Shown here in pieces: positions 35,696-43,724 of a DNA stretch of 64,000 nucleotides (the stretch's first letter is position 1; each line of letters opens with the position of its first letter). The stretch is from contig CAMBEP010000007.1 of NCBI GenBank assembly GCA_945865635.1, forward strand, positions 62,001-126,000, read 5' to 3'. Both the position numbers and the translations under genes were made by a program. The DNA is from Candidatus Kuenenia stuttgartensis (GTDB taxonomy: Bacteria > Planctomycetota > Planctomycetia > Isosphaerales > Isosphaeraceae). The notes under the pieces are model-generated. The model saw only the letters and a list, made by a program, of their open reading frames with translations. It made no database searches and had not been told where the DNA came from.

Positions 35696-35874
35696 GATGC
35701 CGGAGGCATCACAGCGTGTAGCCGGTGGTTGAGGAGCGTTAGCGACGACACCACCGGAACACGATGCAAAAAAACTCTTGCACCCCGGCCGGGTGCCAGC
35801 CTCTTTACGCTCACAAATCCGGAAGGTGTCGCTCCGCTCAACCACCTGCTACACTCTGTGATGCCTCCGGCATC
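35696..35874 (+). repeat. long palindromic dispersed repeat, copy C
   Basis: This is a third copy in the same orientation as B, 90 bases downstream of it, from GATGCCGGAGGCATC at 35696 to GATGCCTCCGGCATC ending at 35874. It is nearly identical to B across the whole 180 bases but lacks B's left flank, which marks the core ends as the boundaries of the repeated unit. Several short frames cross it; none looks like a gene. Confidence 0.88.
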
Positions 35875-35960
35875 ACTATGATACGATGTATCATGTGTGG
35901 CCGCGACAACTATAGGGTAAGGATTGAAATGTCAGGATTTGAAATTCAGGTGATGTCGCA

Positions 35961-35996
35961 AATAAAAATTGGGGCATGTCAATGACATGCCCCAAT
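35961..35996 (-). terminator. terminator for the minus-strand gene at 36049-37917
   Basis: A near-perfect palindrome, ATTGGGGCATGTCA (35968-35981) and TGACATGCCCCAAT (35983-35996), is followed on the minus strand by a T-rich tract. It lies 52 bases after the stop of the gene. Confidence 0.8.
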
Positions 35997-36048
35997 GGCG
36001 TCTGATTCAAAATGATGATCTTGGACGACTTGATGGAGATCGACAGAA

Positions 36049-37917
36049 TCAGTCGAGATCGGATTGGTCGTCGTCGAGGTCGAGGTTTTGACCAAAGCTT
36101 GAGGCGGCGGATCGGCGGACCGTCAGGCCAGACTTGATTGGAGTGGCAGGCGACTGCCCTTCGCGGCGAGCGGCTGGAGGAGGTGCGAAAGCCGTGAGGC
36201 GTTCACCAGCCTGATTGACAATCGCCGAGAGCACAGCCGATGGTGCATAGCCGATGCTCAGGCGGACCATGGGCTTGCCAGAGGATTCGCAGACGCGGGC
36301 CAGGTCGTCGCGGGCACGTTCGGCAGCCTTGGGGGCCACCATGACCAAAGCGACATCAGGATTCATGATATCTGCCTTGAGGGCAGGCACATCTTCCGGT
36401 CCATGAAGTGTGAACCAGATGAGATCCTTGAGGCCAAGAGTCGACTGCAAGGCGCGGCGGGCCGGTTCGCGGGCTTCACCGCTGACCAGAACAATCGATC
36501 GCCCCCTGAGTCGTTCCTGAATCAAGGCTGAGGAATCCAGCTCCGGTGTTTCCACCGCAACAGGAACCTTGGTTCGCAGGCTTTGGGCCACGGAGCGTAT
36601 GGCTGGCTCTGGAGCCGGTGCCACAGGCAATGGAGCGGCTGGAGCCAGGGTCGGACGTGATCGCACCAAAGGCGGCTTCACACCGTCTTCGATATCTGCA
36701 TTGGCATCCCGGTCTTCAATGGCGGCTTCGATGTAATCCCAAACCTTGCGGCACACGTCAGGAATTTCGACATCGGATGGGATGGATTCCGCAATGTGCA
36801 GGAGCGGATTGATCATGTCAGGGTGACTTGGCGACATGCCGACCGCCACAAGTTCGCCCACAATTTCAAAGACCGTATCCCACTTCGGCTTGGCCAGGTC
36901 GGCTGGCAGGTGCGCCACCTGGCTCGTCTCATAAGCCAGTTTGCGGACCAGCGACTTGATCGCGGCACTGACACGACGCGATACGTCAAGCTGCATCTCA
37001 ATGCGCGAGACGGAATCGTGGATCATGACCCAATCGCTTGGATCGGCCGGATCGTCCAGTCGCATGTATCGCGACAGATAAATCCGCTCCACCTGAGTGA
37101 TCCGGCGAAGCCATTGATAGGACTCCATCTGATCCTGATCGTCGCGGTCGTAAATCTGGCGGACAACCATCCGCAATGCCGATTGCGACTGAGCCATGTA
37201 GGTCAGGGCCTGCTTGACCAAATCAGGCTGCTTGTGACGGTCAGGCATGACCTCTTTCACAAGCGCAACAGATTCTGCCAGCGTCTCAAAACAGCCAGCC
37301 AGAGTCTCCATCTGATGCTGGTCCGTCAATCGTGGACCAAATGGATCGTTCATCCACATGTAACAATTGGCAAGCGCCTTGGCACGATGCACCAGGCTCT
37401 GGTCATTCGGCTGAATTTCGCGACGGAAATCCGCACCGGCGTGAATTCGGCGCTCCCGTGTCCAAGCCCAGCGAACACCCTCAGCCTTCAGCCGGGCACG
37501 TTCTGAAATCAGGTTCAGATCAATCGTGTCAGGGCCAAACGCACGACGGGCCGCTTCGGCCGTCATCGGAGCTTCTGTCGCACCACCCCAAGGCGATGGT
37601 GCCGCTTCAGCTGCCAGACGATAATATTCCGGCTCGTAATCGCCATACGCAGATTCCGGTGCCATCGGTACTGCAGCAGATACTCGCGATGCCGGCACAT
37701 AGCCTGTCGCATACGGTGTCTCTTTGGATCGTACCGCGTAGCCTCCAATTGCAGGAGCCATTAAAGATGCCCCCCCGCCCTCCGCTGATTTGATAAGTGC
37801 CATCGCTGACTGCCGTACCAATGCCGCAAGCTCCGGATCCCGTCTCATCTGGCTCGAAAGCCTTGCCCACAAGTGTCTTACGGACTCAACCAACTCTTCT
37901 GTTTCTCTGTCTGACAT
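36049..37917 (-). CDS. cytoplasmic protein with helical body and DUF2325-like C-terminal part
   Basis: This is a 622-residue protein with no signal or membrane segment. Residues about 1-50 are helical (SDRETEELVESVRHLWARLS). The middle (about 130-370) is a long helical region rich in Arg, Asp and Gln (LKAEGVRWAWTRERRIHAG, MNDPFGPRLTDQHQMETLAG). After a Pro/Ala linker (PTLAPAAPLPVAPAPEPA) comes an alpha/beta end (SIVLVSGEAREPARRALQST, ADIMNPDVALVMVAPKAAE, ESSGKPMVRLSIGYAPSAVL). The last part resembles DUF2325; the assignment is tentative. GGGAG six bases before the ATG at 37917 fixes the start, although the frame is open to 37947. No neighbour points to a function. Confidence 0.65.
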   Translation of the reverse strand: MSDRETEELVESVRHLWARLSSQMRRDPELAALVRQSAMALIKSAEGGGASLMAPAIGGYAVRSKETPYATGYVPASRVSAAVPMAPESAYGDYEPEYYRLAAEAAPSPWGGATEAPMTAEAARRAFGPDTIDLNLISERARLKAEGVRWAWTRERRIHAGADFRREIQPNDQSLVHRAKALANCYMWMNDPFGPRLTDQHQMETLAGCFETLAESVALVKEVMPDRHKQPDLVKQALTYMAQSQSALRMVVRQIYDRDDQDQMESYQWLRRITQVERIYLSRYMRLDDPADPSDWVMIHDSVSRIEMQLDVSRRVSAAIKSLVRKLAYETSQVAHLPADLAKPKWDTVFEIVGELVAVGMSPSHPDMINPLLHIAESIPSDVEIPDVCRKVWDYIEAAIEDRDANADIEDGVKPPLVRSRPTLAPAAPLPVAPAPEPAIRSVAQSLRTKVPVAVETPELDSSALIQERLRGRSIVLVSGEAREPARRALQSTLGLKDLIWFTLHGPEDVPALKADIMNPDVALVMVAPKAAERARDDLARVCESSGKPMVRLSIGYAPSAVLSAIVNQAGERLTAFAPPPAARREGQSPATPIKSGLTVRRSAASSFGQNLDLDDDQSDLD

Positions 37918-38283
37918 ACCTAACTCCCAGACCTTAGATGCAGACAACCGTAATTACCCGGTCGCCTTAATCCAGGCGAATATGTAATATGTAGCAACAT
38001 ATCTTAGATCAAATCCCACACCCTGAAAATTAATATTACACAGGATCTTAACGATTTCAAGAGGAATATTTCAAATAATTCAGAAAACCCCTAGAAATTC
38101 CATAGAAACCCAATTCTTAAAACCTCTTTAACATCGAAATATTACAAAGCCGACCAATATCGTCAGACCCTTTTACATCTGATCTTTACACCGCTCAGGT
38201 AATGCCAAATCGCCCAAGAATCAACCCTTACAGAACAATCCTGAATTGTGGGCTTTGGATCTTGTTCGTTCTCAGGCTTGTGA
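37918..38283. other. AT-rich intergenic region with a short inverted repeat
   Basis: This is one of the most AT-rich stretches of the window (about 37980-38200). A perfect inverted repeat ATATGT-AGCA-ACATAT sits at 37987-38002, about 70 bases upstream of the gene that starts at 37917 on the minus strand, a sensible place for an operator. No open frame is supported. Confidence 0.5.
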
Positions 38284-39336
38284 TCAGGGCGTGACATCTC
38301 GCTCGATGGCAATTTTTAAACCAATCGCGTTCGCGGCATCATAGGCGGCCACCGCAGCCCGATGCTTTATCTTATTGTCGGCTCGCAAGATCATGCCCGT
38401 CTTACCCGTCTGTGTCCGTGCCTCGCGCAGACGCTCGACCAGTTGATCGGAAATCGTCGGCTCATCCTCAACCCGAATCTCGCCATCGGCCGCGATTGCC
38501 ACCACGATAAAGTCGCTCTCCACTTCTTCCTTGTTCCGAGTGCCCACGCCAGGCGCCGATGCGGCTGCCGGTTTGGTCGATTCCAACGGTTTGGGAAGCT
38601 CCATCGACTTGATCAAAGTGACCGATGCCGTAACCATGAAAAACAAAACCAACTGGAACGCCACATCCACCATGGCCGCCAGATCAAGCTCTTCCACCTT
38701 CTCAACCGACGACCGCGACAAGGTAAATTCATCGTCGTCATCCGCCTCTGCGACCACACCACCCATGAGTTCCGGGCCGTCATGATCCAACGGCTCAAGC
38801 ATGACCGATGGCTCAAGCCATCTCTCGGCCCTCGGGCTTGGCGCCTTGGCCGGTCGCAGTTCCGGTGAGACCGGGGCTTCTGCAATGACAGCAGCTTGTC
38901 CAGATTCCTCAGAGTTGGATGTAAGCCACTGCATGGCTTGCATTTCAGATGTCGCTGAAACGGCTTTTGCGGGCCCGGTCGGTGGTGGCGCTGATGAGGT
39001 TCTGGCGGGCGGGTGAATCTCAAGATTCGAGCTCGAATCCATATCGATTTCGATGCCCGGATCAACCAGTTCCAAGTCTTCCTCAACCGTAGCAGGCCGC
39101 TGGCCGTCGTGCATTTTCAGGGCCTTGGCAGCCGGTGCATCGACCGGTGTGTCGGGCCATTCCGGAACCAGATCGCCAAGCCTTCGCCATGGGTTGGCTG
39201 TGCCGGCGGGGCGTGCCAGGTCGTCCAGTGTGAGTGATCCATTGGCCAGGGCCGCCTTGACGCTTGGCTCGGACTGGGCCCGGCGCACACTCAGCGATTC
39301 CGACTCAAAAATGTCCCAGTTCATTGCTACGCTCAT
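38284..39336 (-). CDS. ExbD/TolR-family protein with a long N-terminal extension
   Basis: The protein has 350 residues. The C-terminal part has the ExbD pattern: EELDLAAMVDVAFQLVLFFM with the proton-channel Asp region and transmembrane helix near residue 220, then the periplasmic domain (IVVAIAADGEIRVEDEPTIS, MILRADNKIKHRAAVAAYDA). ExbD works with an ExbB/MotA-type channel to couple the proton gradient to outer-membrane or wall work. The unusual part is the 200-residue cytoplasmic N-terminus. It starts with a segment (LANGSLTLDDLARPAGTANP, then WRRLGDLVPEW) that resembles a GYF_2/DUF4339-like domain, followed by a Pro/Ala/Asp-rich linker. Its ATG overlaps the stop of the upstream exbD gene (ATGA). 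Confidence 0.8.
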   Translation of the reverse strand: MSVAMNWDIFESESLSVRRAQSEPSVKAALANGSLTLDDLARPAGTANPWRRLGDLVPEWPDTPVDAPAAKALKMHDGQRPATVEEDLELVDPGIEIDMDSSSNLEIHPPARTSSAPPPTGPAKAVSATSEMQAMQWLTSNSEESGQAAVIAEAPVSPELRPAKAPSPRAERWLEPSVMLEPLDHDGPELMGGVVAEADDDDEFTLSRSSVEKVEELDLAAMVDVAFQLVLFFMVTASVTLIKSMELPKPLESTKPAAASAPGVGTRNKEEVESDFIVVAIAADGEIRVEDEPTISDQLVERLREARTQTGKTGMILRADNKIKHRAAVAAYDAANAIGLKIAIERDVTP

Positions 39337-39770
39337 TTGATTGGCTCCTGCACTGCAATATGAAGGCTGGCACCTTCCACATCGCCCACCACAGCCGCCA
39401 CTCGGAGAACCTCGCCGTGCTCCACCTGACCATCCGCCTGAATGATCACTCGGGGCCGGCCAGCGGCCACGTTGTCCGACAAATACCGCTTGATGGCTGT
39501 GTCGTCGCTTGCCTGAGGCGCTGAAAGTGTATCGCCCAGAAGCACTTTGGCGTTGGCACTGCCGTCAGCCTGGGGTAGCAGAATGACCACGGCCGAGGAT
39601 TCCTTTTCGACACCGATGCCATGCACGGCGGCTGGAACGTCGACAATCTCTCCACCACTCATCTGGCTCGAAAGCAGCATGAAAGTCATGAGCTGGAAGA
39701 CCACATCGACCATGGGGGTCATGTCGATGTGCTGATCCATTTCCTCGTCAGTCGATTCGCGGCGGAGCAT
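39333..39770 (-). CDS. ExbD/TolR-family biopolymer transport protein
   Basis: This 145-residue protein is the standard ExbD size. MDQHIDMTPMVDVVFQLMTF gives the conserved Asp in the transmembrane helix and QLMTFMLLSSQM continues it. The periplasmic part is VVILLPQADGSANAKVLLGD with RPRVIIQADGQVEHGEVLRV. It overlaps the second ExbD gene by four bases (ATGA) and follows the ExbB-like gene at a gap of 72 bases, so the three make one operon. Planctomycetes often have several such sets whose partners are unknown. Confidence 0.88.
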   Translation of the reverse strand: MLRRESTDEEMDQHIDMTPMVDVVFQLMTFMLLSSQMSGGEIVDVPAAVHGIGVEKESSAVVILLPQADGSANAKVLLGDTLSAPQASDDTAIKRYLSDNVAAGRPRVIIQADGQVEHGEVLRVAAVVGDVEGASLHIAVQEPIK

Positions 39771-39842
39771 GGGTTTCTATGGCCTCAAAATAGACTTTCG
39801 TAGCACAACGATTTGATCTCTAACTCACCAATTAGCCATGAC

Positions 39843-40613
39843 TTATCGTGGCGAACCGCTGGGTCGTCGTGGTGCGGTGGCCTGTGCGGGTTGCGAACGG
39901 CTTGCCGCAGCGCCAATTGCACCTGTATCTTCAAGTAGGTCAAAGACTTCTGTCAACTGTCGTTCGGTATTGTCGCGCAGTCTGCGGATGCGAGCATGGA
40001 TCGAGTTGCCAATGATCATCATCGGGGTGGCAATAATCAGGCCACCACCAGTGGCCCATAAAGCCAGCGCAATATCGGCTGCAAGGGAGGTTGGATTGAC
40101 CTTGGCCGAACTTCCGATCCGCCCGAACGCTCCAATCATGCTGGCCACCGTTCCCAGCAGACCCAAAAGCGGTCCCAGCCGGACAATCGTTCCGATTGAG
40201 GCCATTCGGATCTCCATGGGAGCAATGATTTCGGTGTGGAATTCCGAGACCAGCAACTGCTTGATCTTGGCCAGTGTTCTGAACCGGTTCTGAAGGGCCA
40301 CGGCCACAAGCTGGCCTAAGGCCGTGAACCGGAACTGGGGGCTCCGGCAGACTTGGGTGGCTTCGTCAAAGAGCCCTTTTTCGAGCAGTGGCTCGATCTG
40401 CTTGAGCAATGGGTTCGGACGGGCGTTGAGACTTGCACGCCGCAAGCCGCCTAAAACCAAAATAATATTGTAGATACCCCAGATCGCCAGAACGGCCAGA
40501 GTCAGATAGATCAGATACCCAAAGGTATCGATAATCTGATTGATGATGGGTGTATCCGAGACATTGACAGGTGCAGCAGCCGGGCTGGTTGCCGCAGGCG
40601 GAGGAGCTTGCAT
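39843..40613 (-). CDS. MotA/TolQ/ExbB-family proton channel protein
   Basis: The protein has 256 residues and a typical ExbB layout. One N-terminal membrane segment (FGYLIYLTLAVLAIWGIYNI) is followed by a cytoplasmic loop (IEPLLEKGLFDEATQVCRS). Two further membrane segments follow, TIVRLGPLLGLLGTVASMIG and LALWATGGGLIIATPMMIIG, the conserved pore helices. The C-terminal 50 residues are basic and Pro-rich. It is the first gene of the exbB-exbD-exbD set, with AAGGA upstream. The assembly should form a proton-driven inner-membrane motor; which outer partner it drives is not shown, though two VWA proteins lie nearby. Confidence 0.9.
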   Translation of the reverse strand: MQAPPPAATSPAAAPVNVSDTPIINQIIDTFGYLIYLTLAVLAIWGIYNIILVLGGLRRASLNARPNPLLKQIEPLLEKGLFDEATQVCRSPQFRFTALGQLVAVALQNRFRTLAKIKQLLVSEFHTEIIAPMEIRMASIGTIVRLGPLLGLLGTVASMIGAFGRIGSSAKVNPTSLAADIALALWATGGGLIIATPMMIIGNSIHARIRRLRDNTERQLTEVFDLLEDTGAIGAAASRSQPAQATAPRRPSGSPR

Positions 40614-40884
40614 GAAGTGGCGTCCTTGGGCGAGATCCAGACCTTTTCAGGGGATTGGGTGATACCATCATGAAGACTGCTGGACCACAGCGGGGAAAAG
40701 TTTTTTTCGACCGCATGCGGAACGCTGGTCAACTATCTAGTGAATTGTGAGCGAAAAGAGGGGTGTGACGCAAGGGCGAGTTGCAGATTCAATTCTGAAT
40801 GTGACATCCGGACTTGCAAACATTTGGATTACATGGAACAATTAAGACACGTGGACCATGCCAACTTCAGCAGGGTGAGTCTCT

Positions 40885-41721
40885 ATGCCGCCCATCGCCC
40901 TGATCGTAAATGATGAACCCGCGACAAGCGCCCAACTGGCTGCTCTGGTCGGTGAATTGGGTTTTGAAGCCGTCGTGAGCAGTACCGGTGCCGGTGCTTT
41001 AATCCATGTTGCCGCGAAACCGCCGGACGTGATTCTATTGGACCTAACGCTGCCTGATGCCACAGGTTTCGAAATCTGTCACAAACTGAAATGTGACCGG
41101 GAAACCAACCTGATCCCAATCGTGCTGGTCGCACTTAAAGACGACCCAAGGCAGATGCTTTCAGGGGTGCGGGTCGGCTCTAATGGTTATATATCCAAGC
41201 CTTACACGTCGGATGAAGTGAAAGAGGCCATCGACTCGGCCATAGCCTGGCGTCATGAGCGCATTGAGCATGGCGATAGTGGCGAGATCGTTTTCATGCT
41301 CCGCAGCGAGATGTCGATCCTTCAACAGACCAACGACATGCTGACCGACTTGTTCTCCCATACTCCGCTCACGGAGCGGCAAATCAAGGAGCTCAAGCAG
41401 GTTTTGACGGAAATGGGCGGAAACGCCATCGAGTGGGGGCATCGTCGCAACGCCGATCTGCCACTCAAAATTACTTACAGGATCGGCTCCGACCAAGTCA
41501 CTCTGATCATTCGCGATCAAGGTCCGGGCTTCGATCCCAAAAATCTGCCACATGCTGCCTGCGACGAAGACCCGATCCAGCACCTGGATGTACGAAACGA
41601 ACTCGGCATTCGTGAAGGTGGCTTCGGAATCATGCTTGCCAAAGGCATGGTCGACGAATTCAAATATAACGATATCGGTAATCAAGTCACTCTGGTGAAA
41701 CGATTTGCCAAGCAAGGCTAA
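40885..41721 (+). CDS. response regulator receiver fused to RsbW-like (HATPase_c_2) kinase domain
   Basis: This 278-residue two-domain signalling protein begins with a receiver: LIVNDEPATSAQLAALVGEL, the phospho-acceptor Asp53 in DVILLDLTLPDATGFEI, and Lys105 in NGYISKPYTSDEV. The Ser/Thr switch position is Ala. After a short coiled linker (residues about 125-160), the C-terminal domain has VLTEMGGNAIEWGHRRNADL (N-box), IIRDQGPGFDPKNLP and REGGFGIMLAKGMVD. These match the GHKL ATPase of anti-sigma kinases of the RsbW/SpoIIAB type, so it may control a sigma factor through partner switching. Neither the sigma factor nor the antagonist lies close. It is expressed divergently from the exb set. 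Confidence 0.85.
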   Translation: MPPIALIVNDEPATSAQLAALVGELGFEAVVSSTGAGALIHVAAKPPDVILLDLTLPDATGFEICHKLKCDRETNLIPIVLVALKDDPRQMLSGVRVGSNGYISKPYTSDEVKEAIDSAIAWRHERIEHGDSGEIVFMLRSEMSILQQTNDMLTDLFSHTPLTERQIKELKQVLTEMGGNAIEWGHRRNADLPLKITYRIGSDQVTLIIRDQGPGFDPKNLPHAACDEDPIQHLDVRNELGIREGGFGIMLAKGMVDEFKYNDIGNQVTLVKRFAKQG

Positions 41722-41857
41722 CCTTCTTCCACTCGATTCCGATTTGGCCCCCTTTCCCTAATTCACTCAAGCATCCACCTTCGACTTCAAGAACTGGGCA
41801 CCGGGGACTGATCGATCTTTTTTGGCATTTTGGTTCTCTTTCCACTGGAAAACACTC

Positions 41858-42511
41858 ATGAAAGTCTTGACTCCGGCACTCGTCCTGACGGCTTTATTTT
41901 TTAGCAGTGGATCGATTCAGGCACAATTCTTCGGCCCTTTCGTAGGACCTTTTTACGGGCCCATGTATGCCCCTTATCAATCGCCCACGCAAATGGTTCA
42001 AAACCGCAAGCCAATCACTCAAAATGTCGGCGGGCCTGTCATGAGTGCTCCCGATAATTCCAACGCTTACTGGAACAAGCTGCGCGAACCGGTCCCAGCT
42101 TATCCGTCCGCGCTGACCCCCCGAAGTGATTTGAGGCTTGGAAGTCGGGGCATCAGTTCGCCATCCGCCAGAAAAACCGCCAAGTCGCCAGCTTCCAAAC
42201 AAACTCCTAAACAGCGATTCCTCAGTTTTTTTGGCCCTCAGGCACAACTCGTCTGGCCTGCCGAAGCCCCCTTGGAAGCTGACCTGAGTGGCAAGCGTGC
42301 CACCGTCGATTCTGCCATGGCGGTTTTGAAGTCGGAAACCGCTGGTACCGATCCCATCAAAGTCGCGTCGATCATCAATGCCAGAAACGAGTTACTTGCT
42401 TATGGCCAGCCAGCCTTGGCATTTCTCAGAGAAAATCGACCGGCCCAGGCAGACCCATTCCATGCCTGGCTTCTGGACCTTTATCATACCCTTGGCCAAT
42501 TGACGGATTAA
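41858..42511 (+). CDS. small secreted protein, unknown
   Basis: The protein has about 217 residues and a signal peptide (VLTPALVLTALFFSSGSIQA). The mature N-terminus is Phe/Pro/Gly/Tyr-rich (QFFGPFVGPFYGPMYAPYQS), a stretch common to several planctomycete exported proteins. A basic linker follows (ARKTAKSPASKQTPKQRFLS). The C-terminal 80 residues look folded and helical (EAPLEADLSGKRATVDSAMA, SIINARNELLAYGQPALAFL). I do not recognise it. It starts 136 bases after the kinase fusion gene on the same strand, with no clear terminator between, so a shared transcript is possible. Confidence 0.65.
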   Translation: MKVLTPALVLTALFFSSGSIQAQFFGPFVGPFYGPMYAPYQSPTQMVQNRKPITQNVGGPVMSAPDNSNAYWNKLREPVPAYPSALTPRSDLRLGSRGISSPSARKTAKSPASKQTPKQRFLSFFGPQAQLVWPAEAPLEADLSGKRATVDSAMAVLKSETAGTDPIKVASIINARNELLAYGQPALAFLRENRPAQADPFHAWLLDLYHTLGQLTD

Positions 42512-42682
42512 TCCGCTTAGTAAGACCTAAAATCTTCATGACAATCGACTAAACTCATGATATCCTGATCGTATTGCCAGCGCGAGACCAGATTTTTTTG
42601 GGGCAGGTTTCCCCTCAAATTATGGCCTTCATCGTTACGGTTTTAACCACGTCAATCACCTACTCAAGAATGGTTTACACTC

Positions 42683-43597
42683 ATGCGTAATGATTCCCCC
42701 TGTCAGACGGATCGTCGAGAATTCCTGGTTGCTGCGGCTGTCAGTGGAATTGCCGTTGCCGGCTCAGGCTCTGCCAAAGCTGCTCCAGGTCGGTCTAACC
42801 TGCCCGAATCAGCCACGGCCACCGTCACCCTCGGCCAATCTGGCCTGAAGTGCAGCTTGGTTGGCATGGGCACTGGCAGTCACGGATCGGGCCAGGCCTC
42901 GAACCAGACCCGGCTTGGTGTCAAAGATTTTACTCGCGTCGTTCGCCATGCTTACGACCAAGGTGTCAGGCTCTTCGACGTGGCAGACCAATATGGGTCG
43001 CACGTCTATCTGCGTGAAGCCCTTAAAGGCTTGCCACGCGATAGTTACGTGATTCAGACGAAAACCCATGCCATTCGTGTTGCCGATGCGAAAAGCCATA
43101 TCGAACGATATCGGATGGAACTTGGGGTGGACTATCTGGATATCGTTCTGCTGCACTGCATGCAGAAAACCGAATGGCCAGCCCTGAATGCCGGCTCGAT
43201 GGACTATCTGATGAAAGCCCGCGAGCAAGGCCTGATCCGGGCCCACGGCACCAGTTGCCACGGCATGGACCCGCTCCGGATTGCGGCAAAGCATCCGTTC
43301 GTCCAGATTGATCTGGCCAGAATCAATCCGGAAGGTGCCAAAATGGACAGCCAGAAACCGGATGAAGTGGCCAGCCAAATTGAAGAAATGCACAACGCCG
43401 GCAAAGGCGTCATTGGGATGAAGATTCTGGGTGAAGGTTCAATCAATACGCCGGATCGGATCGACGCAAGCCTCAGATATGTGCTCGGACTGGGCACAGT
43501 CAATGCCTTCGTTGTTGGCTTCGAATCCACGGCTCAGGTTGACGACCTGCTGGCCCGGACCAACTCCGCCATCGCCCATATCAAAAACCAAGCCTGA
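42683..43597 (+). CDS. Tat-exported aldo/keto reductase family protein
   Basis: The protein has 304 residues. The leader TDRREFLVAAAVSGIAVAGS has the twin-Arg motif (DRREFL) of Tat signals, consistent with export of a folded cofactor-binding enzyme. The AKR tetrad is visible: Asp and Tyr in GVRLFDVADQYGSHVYLREA, Lys in SYVIQTKTHAIRVADAKSH, and His in DYLDIVLLHCMQKTEWPAL. The NAD(P)H-binding end includes GKGVIGMKILGEGSINTPD. Such exported AKRs are frequent in planctomycetes; the substrate is not known. The gene closes at a bidirectional terminator. Confidence 0.88.
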   Translation: MRNDSPCQTDRREFLVAAAVSGIAVAGSGSAKAAPGRSNLPESATATVTLGQSGLKCSLVGMGTGSHGSGQASNQTRLGVKDFTRVVRHAYDQGVRLFDVADQYGSHVYLREALKGLPRDSYVIQTKTHAIRVADAKSHIERYRMELGVDYLDIVLLHCMQKTEWPALNAGSMDYLMKAREQGLIRAHGTSCHGMDPLRIAAKHPFVQIDLARINPEGAKMDSQKPDEVASQIEEMHNAGKGVIGMKILGEGSINTPDRIDASLRYVLGLGTVNAFVVGFESTAQVDDLLARTNSAIAHIKNQA

Positions 43598-43617
43598 TTC
43601 CAGACCCATGGAAATAT

Positions 43618-43663
43618 CCAAAAAAACAACCCAAGCCAACCATTCAGGCCGGCTTGAGTTGTT
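43618..43663. terminator. bidirectional terminator between convergent genes
   Basis: AACAACCCAAGCC (43625-43637) pairs with GGCTTGAGTTGTT (43651-43663) with one mismatch. A run of A precedes it and becomes a T run on the minus strand; a T-rich tract follows on the plus strand. It separates the aldo/keto reductase from the VWA gene that converges on it. Confidence 0.75.
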
Positions 43664-43724
43664 TCGTATTTATCTCATTTATTCATAATGACTTAAACCG
43701 ATAATGCAGCGAGTTCATGAGCGG

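Noticed and set aside
35367-35881. Several short frames inside the palindromic repeats
   Set aside because: The frames follow the repeat arms on both strands and recur with each copy, so they are by-products of the repeat.
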